From contig NZ_CP141799.1 of NCBI RefSeq assembly GCF_035621475.1, forward strand, positions 590,001-654,000: DNA of 64,000 nt, written 5' to 3'. This DNA comes from Pseudomonas paeninsulae (lineage in GTDB: Bacteria > Pseudomonadota > Gammaproteobacteria > Pseudomonadales > Pseudomonadaceae). Position numbers and translations under genes: made by a program. Below are positions 36,922-47,242 of the stretch, one piece after another. How positions within the stretch are numbered: the stretch's first letter is position 1; every line of letters begins with the position of its first letter. The notes under the pieces are model-generated. The model was not told where the DNA came from and did no database searches. It worked only from the letters and a program-made list of their open reading frames with translations.

Positions 36922-37718
36922 TGCGCCGTCTTTGCGCCTGTTTGCTCGCGTTGCTGGCCTGGCCGGTGAGCGCGGTCGAGCGGGTGGTCAGCCTGGCGCC
37001 CTCCCTGAGTGAAATCGTCGTGGAGCTGGATGCTACCGATTTGCTGGTCGGCGTGCTGGACGGCGGCGAGCGGCCGGCGGCGCTGGCCCACCTGCCCTCG
37101 GTGGGACGGTATGGGCAACTGGAAATGGAAAGCCTGCTCAAGCTGCAACCCGATCTGATCCTGTTGTGGCCGGACAGCATCAGCAGTGCCCAGCGCCAGC
37201 AGCTGGAGCGATTCGGCATCCCGCTGCTGATCACCGAACCGCGCAACCTGGCGCATCTGGCCGAGCAGTTCGCCGAAATCGGCACCCGCCTAGGCCGTCC
37301 CGAGCAAGGGCAAGCGCTGCGTCAGCGCTTCAGCCTACGCCTGGCCGAACTGAGTGCCCGCTACCGGCGTGAGCCGCCGCTGCGGGTGTTCTACCAGATC
37401 TGGGATGTGCCGCTGTACACCATCGGTGGCCAGCAGATCATCAGCGATGCCTTGCGCGTGTGCGGCGCCGAGAATGTGTTCGCCGAGCTCGACTTGCCGG
37501 CGCCGCAGGTCAGCGTGGAAGCGGTGTTGCAGCGCGACCCCGAGGTCATCCTGGCCGGCTCAGGCGCCCAGTTGGAACGCTGGCGCATCTGGCCACAGCT
37601 GAGCGCGGTGGCGCGCAAGCAACTCTGGCAGGTGCCGGACAAGGGCCTGGAGCGGCCGAGCTTCCAGATGATGGCGGCGACCGAAAAGCTCTGCGAGCAG
37701 CTGGCCGAGGCAAAGTAG
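36921..37718 (+). CDS. btuF: BtuF-like cobalamin-binding periplasmic protein
   Basis: Class III periplasmic binding protein, 265 residues. Signal peptide residues 1-18 (LLALLAWPVSA), then VERVVSLAPSLSEIVVELDA, SVGRYGQLEMESLLKLQPDL, and VISAG-type C-terminal lobe EVILAGSGAQLERWRI. It would deliver cobalamin from the periplasm to a BtuCD permease, which is not encoded in this window. It is convergent with the BtuB-like receptor under a cobalamin riboswitch, which supports the assignment. Confidence 0.83.
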   Translation: MRRLCACLLALLAWPVSAVERVVSLAPSLSEIVVELDATDLLVGVLDGGERPAALAHLPSVGRYGQLEMESLLKLQPDLILLWPDSISSAQRQQLERFGIPLLITEPRNLAHLAEQFAEIGTRLGRPEQGQALRQRFSLRLAELSARYRREPPLRVFYQIWDVPLYTIGGQQIISDALRVCGAENVFAELDLPAPQVSVEAVLQRDPEVILAGSGAQLERWRIWPQLSAVARKQLWQVPDKGLERPSFQMMAATEKLCEQLAEAK

Positions 37719-37726
37719 GGCTCTGA

Positions 37727-37762
37727 AACGACAAGGCCCCGCATTTGCGGGGCCTTGTCGTT
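37727..37762. terminator. Strong hairpin terminator after btuF
   Basis: AACGACAAGGCCCCGC (37727-37742) pairs perfectly with GCGGGGCCTTGTCGTT (37747-37762) around a 4-base loop. The A and T ends make it suitable for both strands between the convergent btuF and btuB genes. Confidence 0.85.
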
Positions 37763-37780
37763 GGTGACTCTGGTTTATCC

Positions 37781-37851
37781 CATAGCTCGGATGAAATCCG
37801 GGGGAGAGGTCGGGTCGGAGTTTGGCTCCCCGAATGCTATCCGGGCTACAG
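37781..37851. repeat. CCGGAT-type dispersed repeat
   Basis: ATAGCTCGGATGAAATCCGGGG (from 37782) and TCCCCGAATGCTATCCGGGC (from 37827) form an imperfect inverted pair. The related GCCCGGATTGCATCCGGGC motif recurs at 42165-42193 and 48467-48530. Confidence 0.6.
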
Positions 37852-37860
37852 GGGCTGCGC

Positions 37861-39759
37861 TTAGAAACGGTAGCCGACGCTGAGCTGCACCTCACGTTCG
37901 GGCGCGGGGTAGACCGACTTGCTGCCGAAATAGTTGGCGAAGCTGTCGTATTTCTTGCCGGTCAGGTTGTTCACCCGCAGCTTGCCGGTGAATTGCTGAA
38001 GCTGGTAGCTGAGCCCCGCATTGAATAGGGTGTAGCCGCCTTCGCGCTGTAGGGCGTGGCCGTCATCGCCGGAGAGGTAGCGCGGGCCGATGTAGTTGGC
38101 CTCTAGCTGACTGCTCAGGCCAGCGAGCAGCTGATAGCTCAGGCCCAGGCTTGCGGTGTGCCGCGCAACTCCAGGCACGTCGTTATCCTTGAACGCGCCT
38201 GCACGGTAGGTGGCGTCGGTGAAGCTGTACTGGCCGTTCAGCTGCAGGTCCGCGCTCAACTGTCGACTGCCTTCCAGCAGCAGGCCGTCGCGGCGAGTCT
38301 TGTCCAGGTTGAGGGTGACGAAGTTGACCGGGTCGAAGAGGATCTCGTCTTCAAGGTCCAGGCGGTACAGGCTGAGCTGGTAGCGTTGAATGGCGTCCTG
38401 CCACTCCACTCCGCCTTCCCAGGACTCGCCGGTCTGCGGTCTGAGGAAGTCGACGCCGGGCTGGGTAAAGGCGTTGTCCTCGACGTTGGCGAAGCGCAGC
38501 ACGTCTTCGCGCTTGATGAAAAGGCGGGTCTGCGTATTGGCCTGCCAACTCAGGCCCAGGCTGGTGCTGTCCTCGCGCTCGGTCTGCGAGCTGTTGCGCT
38601 CCAGGTTGCGATCCTCCGCCTCGCTGCTGCGGTAGCCGAGGGTCAGGGTTAGCTGCGACCCCAGTGGCTGGCTGAGCTGGCTGTACCAATCGCGCAGGGT
38701 CTGCCGCGAACGGGTATCGCCGAAGATCGAGCTGAGTTCGTAATCGCTCTGCGTGTGATCGTGGCCGAGCAGCCACTCGCTGCGGCCCAGGGCGGTGTCC
38801 CAGTGGGCGGTCAGGCGCGGGCTGATGGTGTCGACGCGGGTGCCCTGGGTGAAGGGGGTGGCGAAGAGCGCACCGAGGCCGTCGCTGTCGCGCTGGCTGA
38901 CATCCAGGTCGGCGTCCCAGTGGCTGCCGAGGTTCTGGCGCAGGGCGAACCGATGCACCTGGGTCTTGCTGTCGTTGAAGTCGTTGGGAGTGCCGGCGGC
39001 GCGGCGGTCGTTGTGGCTCTGCGCGACGCTCAGGCTGCCGGGGTAGCGCAGCTCGTCGTCGATCGTCTGGTATTCGTAGAGCGCCCAGCCGCGACTGTGG
39101 TCGTAGCGCAGGCGACCGAACAGGTTGCTGTAGGAGGCGTTGTTGTTGTCGCGATAGCCGTCGGCATGCTTGGCTTCGCCGCTGCCGTAGAGCGAGAAAC
39201 CGGCGCCGAGGAGCTGGTTGAAGTTGCCGCGATAGGCCTCCAAGTCGTCCGAGCCCCGGCCGGCTTCGATGTACGCCTGGTTGGTGCTCGGCTGGCGGGT
39301 GATGATGTTGACCACGCCGCCGACGGCCTGGTCGCCATACAGCACGGTGCCGGCGCCGCGGATGATCTCGATGCGTTCGATATTGGCCAAGGGCACGCTG
39401 TTGAGGTCGGCGGTCTGCTGGCTGGGGTTGTTCAGGCGGCGGCCATCGACCAGCACCAGGGTGTTGTTCGCCGCATTCTCGCCGAAACCGCGCAGGCTCA
39501 GGGACACGCGATTGCCATCGCCGAGGGTGTCGCGAATCTGCAGGCCCGCCTGGCCGCGCAAGACCTCGACCAGGCTGTTGGCGGCGCTGTTATCGATGGC
39601 TTCGCGGGTGATGACCGCGATGCTGGCGGGGGCGGGCTGTTGCAGCGGCGTGGCACGGGTGATCACCAGCGGCGGCGCCTGATAGGGCGCGGGCGATTCG
39701 CTGGCCAGCAACGTGCCGGGTGCCAGGGTCATGGCCAAGGCCAGGGGGGAAAGCTTCAT
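37861..39759 (-). CDS. btuB: TonB-dependent receptor, BtuB-like (cobalamin)
   Basis: Outer-membrane gated barrel of 632 residues. Signal peptide residues 1-19, a TonB-box-like segment near residue 30 (PPLVITRAT), plug domain residues 45-165 (SLVEVLRGQAGLQIRDTLGD, IERIEIIRGAGTVLYG, GGVVNIITRQP), then 22 strands ending in the aromatic SVGYRF. A cobalamin riboswitch in the 5' leader identifies the ligand class better than the barrel itself. It depends on a TonB system such as the one at 16-21 kb. Confidence 0.9.
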   Translation of the reverse strand: MKLSPLALAMTLAPGTLLASESPAPYQAPPLVITRATPLQQPAPASIAVITREAIDNSAANSLVEVLRGQAGLQIRDTLGDGNRVSLSLRGFGENAANNTLVLVDGRRLNNPSQQTADLNSVPLANIERIEIIRGAGTVLYGDQAVGGVVNIITRQPSTNQAYIEAGRGSDDLEAYRGNFNQLLGAGFSLYGSGEAKHADGYRDNNNASYSNLFGRLRYDHSRGWALYEYQTIDDELRYPGSLSVAQSHNDRRAAGTPNDFNDSKTQVHRFALRQNLGSHWDADLDVSQRDSDGLGALFATPFTQGTRVDTISPRLTAHWDTALGRSEWLLGHDHTQSDYELSSIFGDTRSRQTLRDWYSQLSQPLGSQLTLTLGYRSSEAEDRNLERNSSQTEREDSTSLGLSWQANTQTRLFIKREDVLRFANVEDNAFTQPGVDFLRPQTGESWEGGVEWQDAIQRYQLSLYRLDLEDEILFDPVNFVTLNLDKTRRDGLLLEGSRQLSADLQLNGQYSFTDATYRAGAFKDNDVPGVARHTASLGLSYQLLAGLSSQLEANYIGPRYLSGDDGHALQREGGYTLFNAGLSYQLQQFTGKLRVNNLTGKKYDSFANYFGSKSVYPAPEREVQLSVGYRF

Positions 39760-39870
39760 CGATCAATCCTCAAAAGGTAAACGTCTTTTGAGGAGGGCAG
39801 GGACAAGCACCGGACAAGGAGGCAATAGCCAGCGCTTGACGGTGATGCCCTCCGCAACACCAGTCAGATT

Positions 39871-40065
39871 GCGTCGAGGCAGGTCTCCGGGCTGCCGACT
39901 GATGCTTTTCTCTCCTTCCCAGGCGAACCCAGTGGTGTGTCGAGAAAGCCTGCGCGTGAGCGCTGTCGGTTACCGTTGCGGGGGCAGCGCAGGCGTTGCG
40001 GCTGTCGAGTTGACGGCTACGCACCTGCTTCCCTTTTCACGCGGCTGGTGTGGCCGCGACCTCGA
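39871..40065 (-). ncRNA. Cobalamin riboswitch upstream of btuB
   Basis: Read on the minus strand, the leader contains AAAAGGGAAGCAGGTGCG, then CTGCCCCCGCAACGGTAA, the B12-box region CACACCACTGGG, and GGAGACCTGCCTCGACGC at its 3' end, in the order of the AdoCbl riboswitch class. It ends about 110 bp before the btuB start. The rest of the 387-bp gap between btuB and dxs contains no gene. Confidence 0.92.
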
Positions 40066-40146
40066 ACACGTAAACGCCGGCACCATAAGGCACGGCGGGA
40101 TAAAAGCACAAGCAGTCCTGTGCGCAGACCCGGGAGCAGGTCGCTC

Positions 40147-42054
40147 CTACGCCTTAATCGTCTGCAGTAGCGACAGACGCTGACGCACCGCCTCCTCGAT
40201 ACCGGCTTGGTCGAGGCCGCACTCGGCGAGCATCTGCGCCGGCTTGGCGTGTTCGACGTAGTAGTCCGGCAGGCCCAGGTGGAGCATCGACTTGAGGATG
40301 TTCTCACGGGCGAGGAATTCGCTGACCGCGCTGCCGGCGCCGCCCATGATGCTGTTTTCCTCGATGCTCACCAGCAGCTCGTGGCTGGCGGCCAGTTCGC
40401 GGATCAGCGCTTCGTCCAGCGGTTTGACGAAGCGCATGTCGATCACCGTGGCGTCCAGGGTTTCGCCGACCTTGAGCGCTTCGGCCAGTTGCACACCGAA
40501 CACCAGCAGGGCCACGCGCTGGCCCGTGCGGCGAATGACGCCCTTGCCGATCGGCAGGGGTTCAAGCGCTGCATCAATCGGGGCGTTCGGGCCACTGCCG
40601 CGCGGGTAGCGCACCGCCGCCGGGCCGTCGAACAGGTAGCCGGTGGTGAGCATGTGGCGCAGTTCGTTTTCGTCGCTGGGGGTCATCACCAGCATGCCGG
40701 GAATGCAGCGCAGGTAGGCCAGGTCGAAACTGCCGGCGTGGGTCGGGCCGTCTTCGCCGACCAGGCCGGCGCGGTCGATGGCGAACAGCACGTCGAGGTG
40801 CTGCACGGCGACGTCGTGGATCAACTGGTCGTAGGCGCGCTGCAAAAAGGTCGAGTAGATCGCTACCACCGGTTTGGCGCCGTCGCAGGCCATGCCAGCG
40901 GCCAGGGTCACGGCGTGCTGTTCGGCGATCGCGACGTCGAAATAGCGGTCGGGGTAGCGCTCGCTGAAGGCCACCAGGTCCGAGCCTTCCTTCATCGCCG
41001 GGGTGATGCCGACCAGGCGTCGGTCCTCGGCGGCCATGTCGCACAGCCACTGGCCGAACACGCTGGAATACTTGGGGCCGCCAACTTTCTTCGGGGCGGC
41101 GGCCGGGGCGTTGATCGGGTCCAGCTTGGTGATCGCGTGGTAGCCGATCGGATCGGCTTCGGCCGGGGCGAAGCCCTTGCCCTTCTTGGTCACCACATGG
41201 AGGAACTGCGGGCCTTCCAGGTCGCGCATATTGCGCAGGGTGGCGAGCAGGGTCGGCAGGTCGTGGCCGTCGATCGGGCCGATATAGTTCCAGCCCAGTT
41301 CCTCGAATAGGGTGCCGGGGACCAGCATGCCTTTGGCGTGTTCCTCGGTCTTGCGCGCGATCTCCCAGGCGCCGGGCAGGCGCGAGAGGATCTTCTTGCT
41401 GCCCTCGCGCATGCTCGCGTAGGTGCGGCTGGAGAGGATCTTGGCCAGGTAGTTGGACAGGCCGCCGACATTCTGCGAGATCGACATGTCGTTGTCATTG
41501 AGGATCACCAGCATGTTGGCGCTGATGTCGGACGCGTGATTGAGCGCCTCGAACGCCATGCCGGCGGTCAGCGCGCCGTCGCCGATCACCGCCACGCTCT
41601 TGCGCTTGCTGCCTTGCAGGCGTGCGGCGATGGCCATGCCCAGGGCGGCGCTGATGCTGGTGCTGGAGTGGCCGACGCCGAAGGTGTCGTACTCGCTCTC
41701 GGAGCGGCGCGGGAAGGCGGCGATACCGTCTTTCTGCCGCAGGCTGGCCATGCGTTCGCGACGGCCGGTGAGGATCTTGTGCGGATAGGCCTGATGGCCG
41801 ACATCCCACACCAGACGGTCGTCCGGCGTGTCGAAGACGTAATGCAGGGCGACGGTCAGCTCGATCACCCCAAGGCCCGCGCCGAAATGCCCGCCGGTCT
41901 GGCCGACCGTGTAGAGCAGGTACTGGCGCAGTTCGTCGGCCAGGGTTTCCAGCTCGGCTTCGCCCAGACGGCGCAGCTTATCCGGCGTATTAGCGCGGTC
42001 GAGCAGGGGCGTCAGTGGGCGTTCGCGCGGAATCTCGTGGAAGGTCGTCGGCAT
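40147..42054 (-). CDS. dxs: 1-deoxy-D-xylulose-5-phosphate synthase
   Basis: Entry enzyme of the MEP isoprenoid pathway, condensing pyruvate and glyceraldehyde 3-phosphate with ThDP. The 635 residues include [20 protein letters not shown], the ThDP motif [17 protein letters not shown]...NDNDMS near residues 155-190, the transketolase Glu region [17 protein letters not shown], and [15 protein letters not shown]. In many pseudomonads it follows xseB-ispA; here about 6.5 kb of other genes separate them. Confidence 0.97.
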   Translation of the reverse strand: MPTTFHEIPRERPLTPLLDRANTPDKLRRLGEAELETLADELRQYLLYTVGQTGGHFGAGLGVIELTVALHYVFDTPDDRLVWDVGHQAYPHKILTGRRERMASLRQKDGIAAFPRRSESEYDTFGVGHSSTSISAALGMAIAARLQGSKRKSVAVIGDGALTAGMAFEALNHASDISANMLVILNDNDMSISQNVGGLSNYLAKILSSRTYASMREGSKKILSRLPGAWEIARKTEEHAKGMLVPGTLFEELGWNYIGPIDGHDLPTLLATLRNMRDLEGPQFLHVVTKKGKGFAPAEADPIGYHAITKLDPINAPAAAPKKVGGPKYSSVFGQWLCDMAAEDRRLVGITPAMKEGSDLVAFSERYPDRYFDVAIAEQHAVTLAAGMACDGAKPVVAIYSTFLQRAYDQLIHDVAVQHLDVLFAIDRAGLVGEDGPTHAGSFDLAYLRCIPGMLVMTPSDENELRHMLTTGYLFDGPAAVRYPRGSGPNAPIDAALEPLPIGKGVIRRTGQRVALLVFGVQLAEALKVGETLDATVIDMRFVKPLDEALIRELAASHELLVSIEENSIMGGAGSAVSEFLARENILKSMLHLGLPDYYVEHAKPAQMLAECGLDQAGIEEAVRQRLSLLQTIKA

Positions 42055-42164
42055 CAGGCTGATCGTTATAGGTGCAAAAGATGCGGCAGTTTACCCGAAG
42101 CGCCGGAAACTGCCCAAACAAGCTGCTGGCTCCTGCAAAAGCATGGCCCGATGCGCTGCACAGT

Positions 42165-42193
42165 GCCTAGCCCGGATTGCATCCGGGCTAGGC
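42165..42193. repeat. Perfect palindromic CCGGAT repeat / hairpin after the carboxylase gene
   Basis: GCCTAGCCCGGAT (42165-42177) and ATCCGGGCTAGGC (42181-42193) are exact complements with a 3-base loop. It lies 9 bp past the carboxylase stop and may terminate it, though it has no T-run. Confidence 0.7.
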
Positions 42194-42201
42194 AGGGCGT
42201 C

Positions 42202-45200
42202 TTACCAACTATCGACAGAGCGCTTCTTGCCCGCGCGCGCGGCTGGCTTGGGCACTGCATTCAGCCCGCGCACCAGCCAGGCGCGGGTTTCGACCGGGTC
42301 TATTACGGCATCTATTTCCAGAAAGCTGGCCATATTGATGCCCTTGCCGCTCTGGTAGGCCTTGGCCACTAGCTTGTCGAACAGCTGTTGGCGCGCTTCA
42401 GGCTCCGCCACAGCCGCCAGTTCCTTGGCAAAACCCAGGCGTACCGCGCCCTCCAGGCCCATGGCGCCGAACTCGGCGCTGGGCCAGGCGATGGTGAACA
42501 GCGGCGAGTGGAAGCTGCCGGCGGCCATGGCCTGGGCACCAAGGCCGTAGCCCTTGCGCAAGACCACGGTAAAAAACGGCACCGTCAGGCTGGCGGCGGC
42601 GACGAACATGCGCGACACATGGCGCACCGTGGCCTGTTTCTCCGCCTCCGGCCCGACCATAAAGCCGGGTGTATCGCACAGCGAGAGCATGGGGATGTCG
42701 AAGGCATCGCATAGCTGCATAAAGCGCGCGGCCTTGTCGCCGGCCAGCGCATCGATGGCGCCGCCCAGGTGCGCGGGGTTGTTGGCGAGCAGGCCGAAGG
42801 GCCGGCCTTCGATGCGCACCAGGGCGCTGATCAGTCCAGGGGCGAACTGGCGGCGCAGTTCCAGCACCGAGCCCGTATCGGCCAGGGTGGCGATGACCTG
42901 GCGGATGTCGTAGACGCGCAGGCGGTTTTCCGGGATCAGCTGGCGCAGTTCGCGTTGATCGACGCACTGCCAGTCGGGGAGCACGCCCTGGAAGTAGCTG
43001 AGGTACTGCTTGGCCACCCGCACCGCTTCGGCCTCATCCGCCACCTGCACATCGATCACCCCGTTCGGTCCCTGCACCGAGACCGGGCCGACCTCTTCGG
43101 GTTTGAAGCTACCCAGGCCGCCGCCCTCGATCATCGCCGGGCCGGCCATGCCAATGGTCGCGTTGGCGGTGGCGATGATCACATCGCAGCAGCCGAGTAG
43201 CGCCGCATTACCGGCAAAGCAACGCCCGGAGACCACCCCGACCAGCGGCACCAGCCCGGACAATTTGGCCATGCCGACGAAGGTGTGGCAGTCGAGGCCG
43301 GCGACGCCAACGAAATCGCTGTCGCCCGGCCGGCCGCCGCCACCCTCGGCGAACAACACCAAAGGCAGGCGCCACTGCTCGGCGAGGCCGAGCATGCGGT
43401 CGGTCTTCTTGTGGTTCATCACCCCCTGGGTGCCGGCGAACACCGTGTAGTCGTAGGCGATGGCCATGCAACGCGCTGCCTGGCTGCCGAACGCCTCGGC
43501 GTTGACCGTGCCGATACCCGTGACCAGGCCGTCGGCCGGACTCTGCTCGATCAGCTCCTCCAGCGAGCGACGACGGCGTTGGGCGGCCAGGGCCAGGGCG
43601 CCGTACTCGCTGAAGCTGTCGGCGTCGAGCAAGTCGGCGAGGTTTTCGCGCACCGTCCGTTGCCCGGTCTTGCGCCGCTTGGCCACGGCTTGCGGGCGGC
43701 GCTCGTCGCGGGTGATGGCGTGGCGTTCGAGCACTTCGGCCAGATCAGCGCGGATATATTCGAGATCCAGGCTTTGCTCGCTGTGGCTGTGCCCCGCAGC
43801 GACCTCGGCCGGTTCGATAAATAGCAGCGGCTGGCCTAAGCCGACCGCACTGCCGGGCTGCACGGCGAGAGCGCGAACGATGCCGCTGTGGCTGGCCTTG
43901 ACCACGAACTCCATCTTCATCGCCTCCAGCACGGCGATGCTCTGGCCGATCGCCACGGCGTCGCCTGCGGCCACCTCCAGGCACACCAGCACGCCGCTGC
44001 TCGGCGCGTGCAAGGGCAGGCAGCCGGGCGGTGCATCGATCGCCTGTTGCACCGCACCGGCCGCCGCCTGGCTGCCGGCAAAGAACAGGTGCGGATGGGC
44101 CTGCTGTTGTGGCGCGAGCAATCGCTCCAGCTGGCTTTCGACGAAGCGCGTGCTGACTCGATTGGCAGCGACTTCTGGCAAGCGCAGCAGGTTCTGCAGC
44201 AGGTGCAGGTTGCTCGCCACGCCCTCCAGGCGGAACTCGCAGAGCGCGCGGTAGGCGCGGCGCAGTGCGCTCGGGTAGTCCGGGGCATGGGCGATCAGCT
44301 TGGCCAGCAGCGAATCGTAGCTGGGGCTGACCGGATAGCCGGCGTAGCCGTAACCATCGACGCGCAGGCCGGGACCGCTGGGCGGTTCGTAGGCCGTCAG
44401 GGTGCCGCTGGCCGGCCGGGTGCTGCCGTCGGCGTTCATGCTTTCCAGGTTGATCCGCAGTTGCACGGCGCAGCCATTGATCGGCGGCGGCTGCAGTAGA
44501 TGCAGTTGCTCCAGGCTATGCCCGGCGGCCAGCCTGAGCTGGGTCTGCAGCAGGTCGATGCCGGTGACCTGCTCGGTCACCGTGTGTTCGACCTGGATGC
44601 GCGGGTTGGCCTCCATAAAGTAGAAACGCTCGGGCTGCTGGTTATCCAGCAGGAACTCGAAGGTGCCCAGGCCCTGGTACTGCGCCGCGCCGGCCAGTTT
44701 CAGCGCGGCGGCGATCATCCGCTCGCGGGTAGCGGCAGGCAGATCCGCGCTGGGGGCGATCTCCAGCAGTTTTTGCTGGCGCCGTTGCAGGCTGCAATCG
44801 CGCTCCCACAGATGGCTGACCGCGCCCGTGTGGTCGCCCAGCACCTGGATCTCGATATGCCGAGCATCGCGCACCAGCTGCTCGATATACAGCGCGTCAC
44901 TGCCGAAGGCCGCACGCGCTTCCGATTGGCAGCGGGCGAAGGCTGCGTCCAGCTCGGCTGCCGCGAACACCGGGCGCATGCCGCGTCCGCCGCCACCGGC
45001 CAGGGCCTTGAGCATCACCGCGGCGCCGTCGCCCAGGCTGCGCAGGAAGTCGCGGGCCTCGTCCAGGGTCACGGCGCGATTAAGGCCAGACACCAGCGGT
45101 ACGTTGCAGCGTTCGGCCAGCTCGCGCGCGGCGGCCTTGTCGCCGAACAGTTCCAGCACCTCGGCACTGGGACCGATAAAGCACAGGCCGGCGACCTGGC

Positions 45201-45483
45201 AACGGCGGGCGAACTCGGCGTTCTCGGCGAGAAAACCGTAACCGGGATGGATCGCCTCGCAGCCTTGCTCTTGGGCGATAGTGATCAACTGCGCCATATC
45301 CAGATAGGCCGGCACACCACGGCCCTTGAGGGCGACCGCGCTGTCGGCCTTGCGCAGATGCAGAGAGGCGCCATCGTCCTCGGCGTACACCGCCACCGAG
45401 CGAATGCCCAGCTCGGCGGCGGCGCGGGCGATACGGATGGCGATCTCGCCGCGGTTGGCGATCAGCAGGGCGGCAAAGGGCAT
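42202..45483 (-). CDS. Single-chain multidomain acyl-CoA carboxylase (BC-BCCP-CT fusion)
   Basis: A 1093-residue biotin-dependent carboxylase with all three functions on one chain. Biotin carboxylase occupies residues 1-450 (LIANRGEIAIRIARAAAELG, KALAGGGGRGMRPVF, ATP-grasp). A biotinyl domain near residue 520 carries LEAMKMEFV with the biotin Lys. Carboxyltransferase N and C halves follow from about 600 (GTVNAEAFGSQAARCMAIAY, PFFTVVLRKGYGLGAQAMA). This matches the long-chain acyl-CoA carboxylase (LCC) class described from actinobacteria and proteobacteria. It follows an acyl-CoA ligase gene by 55 bp, so ligase and carboxylase probably act in sequence. The natural substrate is unknown. Confidence 0.92.
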   Translation of the reverse strand: MPFAALLIANRGEIAIRIARAAAELGIRSVAVYAEDDGASLHLRKADSAVALKGRGVPAYLDMAQLITIAQEQGCEAIHPGYGFLAENAEFARRCQVAGLCFIGPSAEVLELFGDKAAARELAERCNVPLVSGLNRAVTLDEARDFLRSLGDGAAVMLKALAGGGGRGMRPVFAAAELDAAFARCQSEARAAFGSDALYIEQLVRDARHIEIQVLGDHTGAVSHLWERDCSLQRRQQKLLEIAPSADLPAATRERMIAAALKLAGAAQYQGLGTFEFLLDNQQPERFYFMEANPRIQVEHTVTEQVTGIDLLQTQLRLAAGHSLEQLHLLQPPPINGCAVQLRINLESMNADGSTRPASGTLTAYEPPSGPGLRVDGYGYAGYPVSPSYDSLLAKLIAHAPDYPSALRRAYRALCEFRLEGVASNLHLLQNLLRLPEVAANRVSTRFVESQLERLLAPQQQAHPHLFFAGSQAAAGAVQQAIDAPPGCLPLHAPSSGVLVCLEVAAGDAVAIGQSIAVLEAMKMEFVVKASHSGIVRALAVQPGSAVGLGQPLLFIEPAEVAAGHSHSEQSLDLEYIRADLAEVLERHAITRDERRPQAVAKRRKTGQRTVRENLADLLDADSFSEYGALALAAQRRRRSLEELIEQSPADGLVTGIGTVNAEAFGSQAARCMAIAYDYTVFAGTQGVMNHKKTDRMLGLAEQWRLPLVLFAEGGGGRPGDSDFVGVAGLDCHTFVGMAKLSGLVPLVGVVSGRCFAGNAALLGCCDVIIATANATIGMAGPAMIEGGGLGSFKPEEVGPVSVQGPNGVIDVQVADEAEAVRVAKQYLSYFQGVLPDWQCVDQRELRQLIPENRLRVYDIRQVIATLADTGSVLELRRQFAPGLISALVRIEGRPFGLLANNPAHLGGAIDALAGDKAARFMQLCDAFDIPMLSLCDTPGFMVGPEAEKQATVRHVSRMFVAAASLTVPFFTVVLRKGYGLGAQAMAAGSFHSPLFTIAWPSAEFGAMGLEGAVRLGFAKELAAVAEPEARQQLFDKLVAKAYQSGKGINMASFLEIDAVIDPVETRAWLVRGLNAVPKPAARAGKKRSVDSW

Positions 45484-45538
45484 GGCGGCTCCGGAGGGTG
45501 CGCCGTGCGCACCTGTTGGGTTGATTGGGGCGAAGGGG

Positions 45539-47242
45539 CTACAGCAGGGCTTCCAGCTCGTTCTTTTTCACCTTGCCGGTGGCGGTCAGCGGCAGGGTGT
45601 CGAGCAGATGGATCTGCGGCACCTTGTAAACCGCCATGGCCTCGCGGCACCAGGCCTGCAGGCTGCCTGCGCTGGCGTCGCTGCCGGGTTTGCGCACCAC
45701 GAAGGCCACCGGGCGCTGGCCGCTGTGTTCATCGCTGTGTTCATCGCTGCGGCCGAGCACGGCGCTGGCGAGGATTGCCGGGTGCTGGCCGAGCAGCGCC
45801 TCCAGCTCGCTGGGGAATACGCTCATGCCGTTGACCTTGAGCATTTCCTTGCGCCGGCCGAGGTAGCGGATAAAGCCCTGTTCGGTGATCTGGCCGATGT
45901 CGCCGCTATGCAGCCAGCCGTCTTGCAGGGCGGCGGCGGATTCTTCCGGACGATTCCAGTAACCCTTGAGCAGCGACGGGCTGCGCAGGCACAGCTCGCC
46001 TTCGCCACCGAGCGGCAGCAGTTCACCGGTGGCGAAGTCGCAGACCTTGAACTGGGTGCCCGGCACCGGCAGGCCGACGAAGGTCGGCGCGCTCTTGAGG
46101 TCGAAGTCATCGTCCTGCAGGCCGGCGGTGAAGGTGTCGCAGGTGTGGCTCTCGGTCATGCCGAAGCTGAATTCGAACAGGGTGGTGCCGGTCAGCGCAC
46201 GCCACTGGCGGCGGTACTCGGTGGTGAGCTTCTTGATAAAGGAGATGCTGCCGGTCTGCTGCAACGAACTGAAATCGAAGTCGCCGACCTGCGGGTGCTC
46301 CAGCACCTCGGCAGCGTTGTCCACCAGCAGGCCGCAGTGGCTGACCCGGTAGTGTTCGACCGCCGCCATGAAGGCCGGGGCGTCCCAGCGCGCCAGCAGC
46401 ACCAGCTGGCAGCCGCTGAACACCGGGAACAGCAGGCCGGCGTTCTCCCCGGCGATCCAGAATTCCGGGAGGAAGTTCAGCAGCACGCTGCCCGGGTGCA
46501 GTCGCAGGGCTACCGCGAGGAAGCTGGCGCAGGTGTAGAGCATGTCGCCATGGCTGTGCACGCAGCCCTTGGGCAGGCCGGTGGTGCCGCCGGTGTAGTT
46601 GAGCGCGGCGATGTCGGCCAGCTGCGGACGGTGCGCTGGCGTTGGCGTCTTGCAGGCGGCGAGCGCCGGGTAGAAGTCGATGAAGTCATCAGCCATGACC
46701 TTAGGCGCCAGCAGCAGGTCCGGCACCGGGATGCTCGGCTCAGTCGGGCACAGTTCGGACAGGCTGGTCGCCAGCACATGGGCAAGCTGGCAGTCCTCGC
46801 GCACTGCCCGCACCACCGGCAATAGTTGGTCGAAGCAGAGAATCATGCGCGCGCCGCAGTCCTTGAGCTGGTAACTCAGCTCCAGGGCCCTGCTCAGCGG
46901 GCTGACCGGCGCATAGACGGCGCCGCACTTGAGGATGGCGTAGAAGGCGATATGCAGCTGCGGGCAGTTGGGCATAAACACCGCCACCCGATCGCCCGGC
47001 GCTATCCCCAGCTCCACCAGCAGCGCGGCGCAGCGGTCGGACTGCTGGTCCAGCTCGGCATAACTCAGGCGCATTCCGTAGAAGTCCAGGGCCGGCGCCT
47101 CGGGCTGCAACCGGGCCCAGGCGCGCAGGTACTCGGACAACGGCTGCTGGCCATGTGGGTAGTGCGGCTCGCGCGGTGTGCCGGCCGGCCAGGCGGCGGC
47201 TTGCAGTGCGGCCAGCTGTTCGAGGTAGGCCTCTTCGGTCAT
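45539..47242 (-). CDS. AMP-forming acyl-CoA synthetase
   Basis: ANL-superfamily ligase of 567 residues that activates a carboxylic acid as its CoA thioester. ATG 47242 (MTEEAYLEQLAALQAAAW) has an AGGGG site; a longer upstream extension is rejected. The AMP-binding P-loop reads LNYTGGTTGLPKGCVHSHGD, then FGMTESHTCDTF and GWLHSGDIGQITEQGFIRYL (A8 hinge region). The catalytic Lys is in the C-terminal TATGKVKKNEL. An in-frame DEHSDEHS duplication lies near residue 525. It is upstream of, and presumably co-transcribed with, the giant carboxylase. Confidence 0.93.
   Translation of the reverse strand: MTEEAYLEQLAALQAAAWPAGTPREPHYPHGQQPLSEYLRAWARLQPEAPALDFYGMRLSYAELDQQSDRCAALLVELGIAPGDRVAVFMPNCPQLHIAFYAILKCGAVYAPVSPLSRALELSYQLKDCGARMILCFDQLLPVVRAVREDCQLAHVLATSLSELCPTEPSIPVPDLLLAPKVMADDFIDFYPALAACKTPTPAHRPQLADIAALNYTGGTTGLPKGCVHSHGDMLYTCASFLAVALRLHPGSVLLNFLPEFWIAGENAGLLFPVFSGCQLVLLARWDAPAFMAAVEHYRVSHCGLLVDNAAEVLEHPQVGDFDFSSLQQTGSISFIKKLTTEYRRQWRALTGTTLFEFSFGMTESHTCDTFTAGLQDDDFDLKSAPTFVGLPVPGTQFKVCDFATGELLPLGGEGELCLRSPSLLKGYWNRPEESAAALQDGWLHSGDIGQITEQGFIRYLGRRKEMLKVNGMSVFPSELEALLGQHPAILASAVLGRSDEHSDEHSGQRPVAFVVRKPGSDASAGSLQAWCREAMAVYKVPQIHLLDTLPLTATGKVKKNELEALL

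Noticed and set aside
44500..45834. 444-codon plus-strand frame opposite the acyl-CoA carboxylase and ligase
   Set aside because: It is the complement of biotin carboxylase codons, with no start signal or recognisable motifs.
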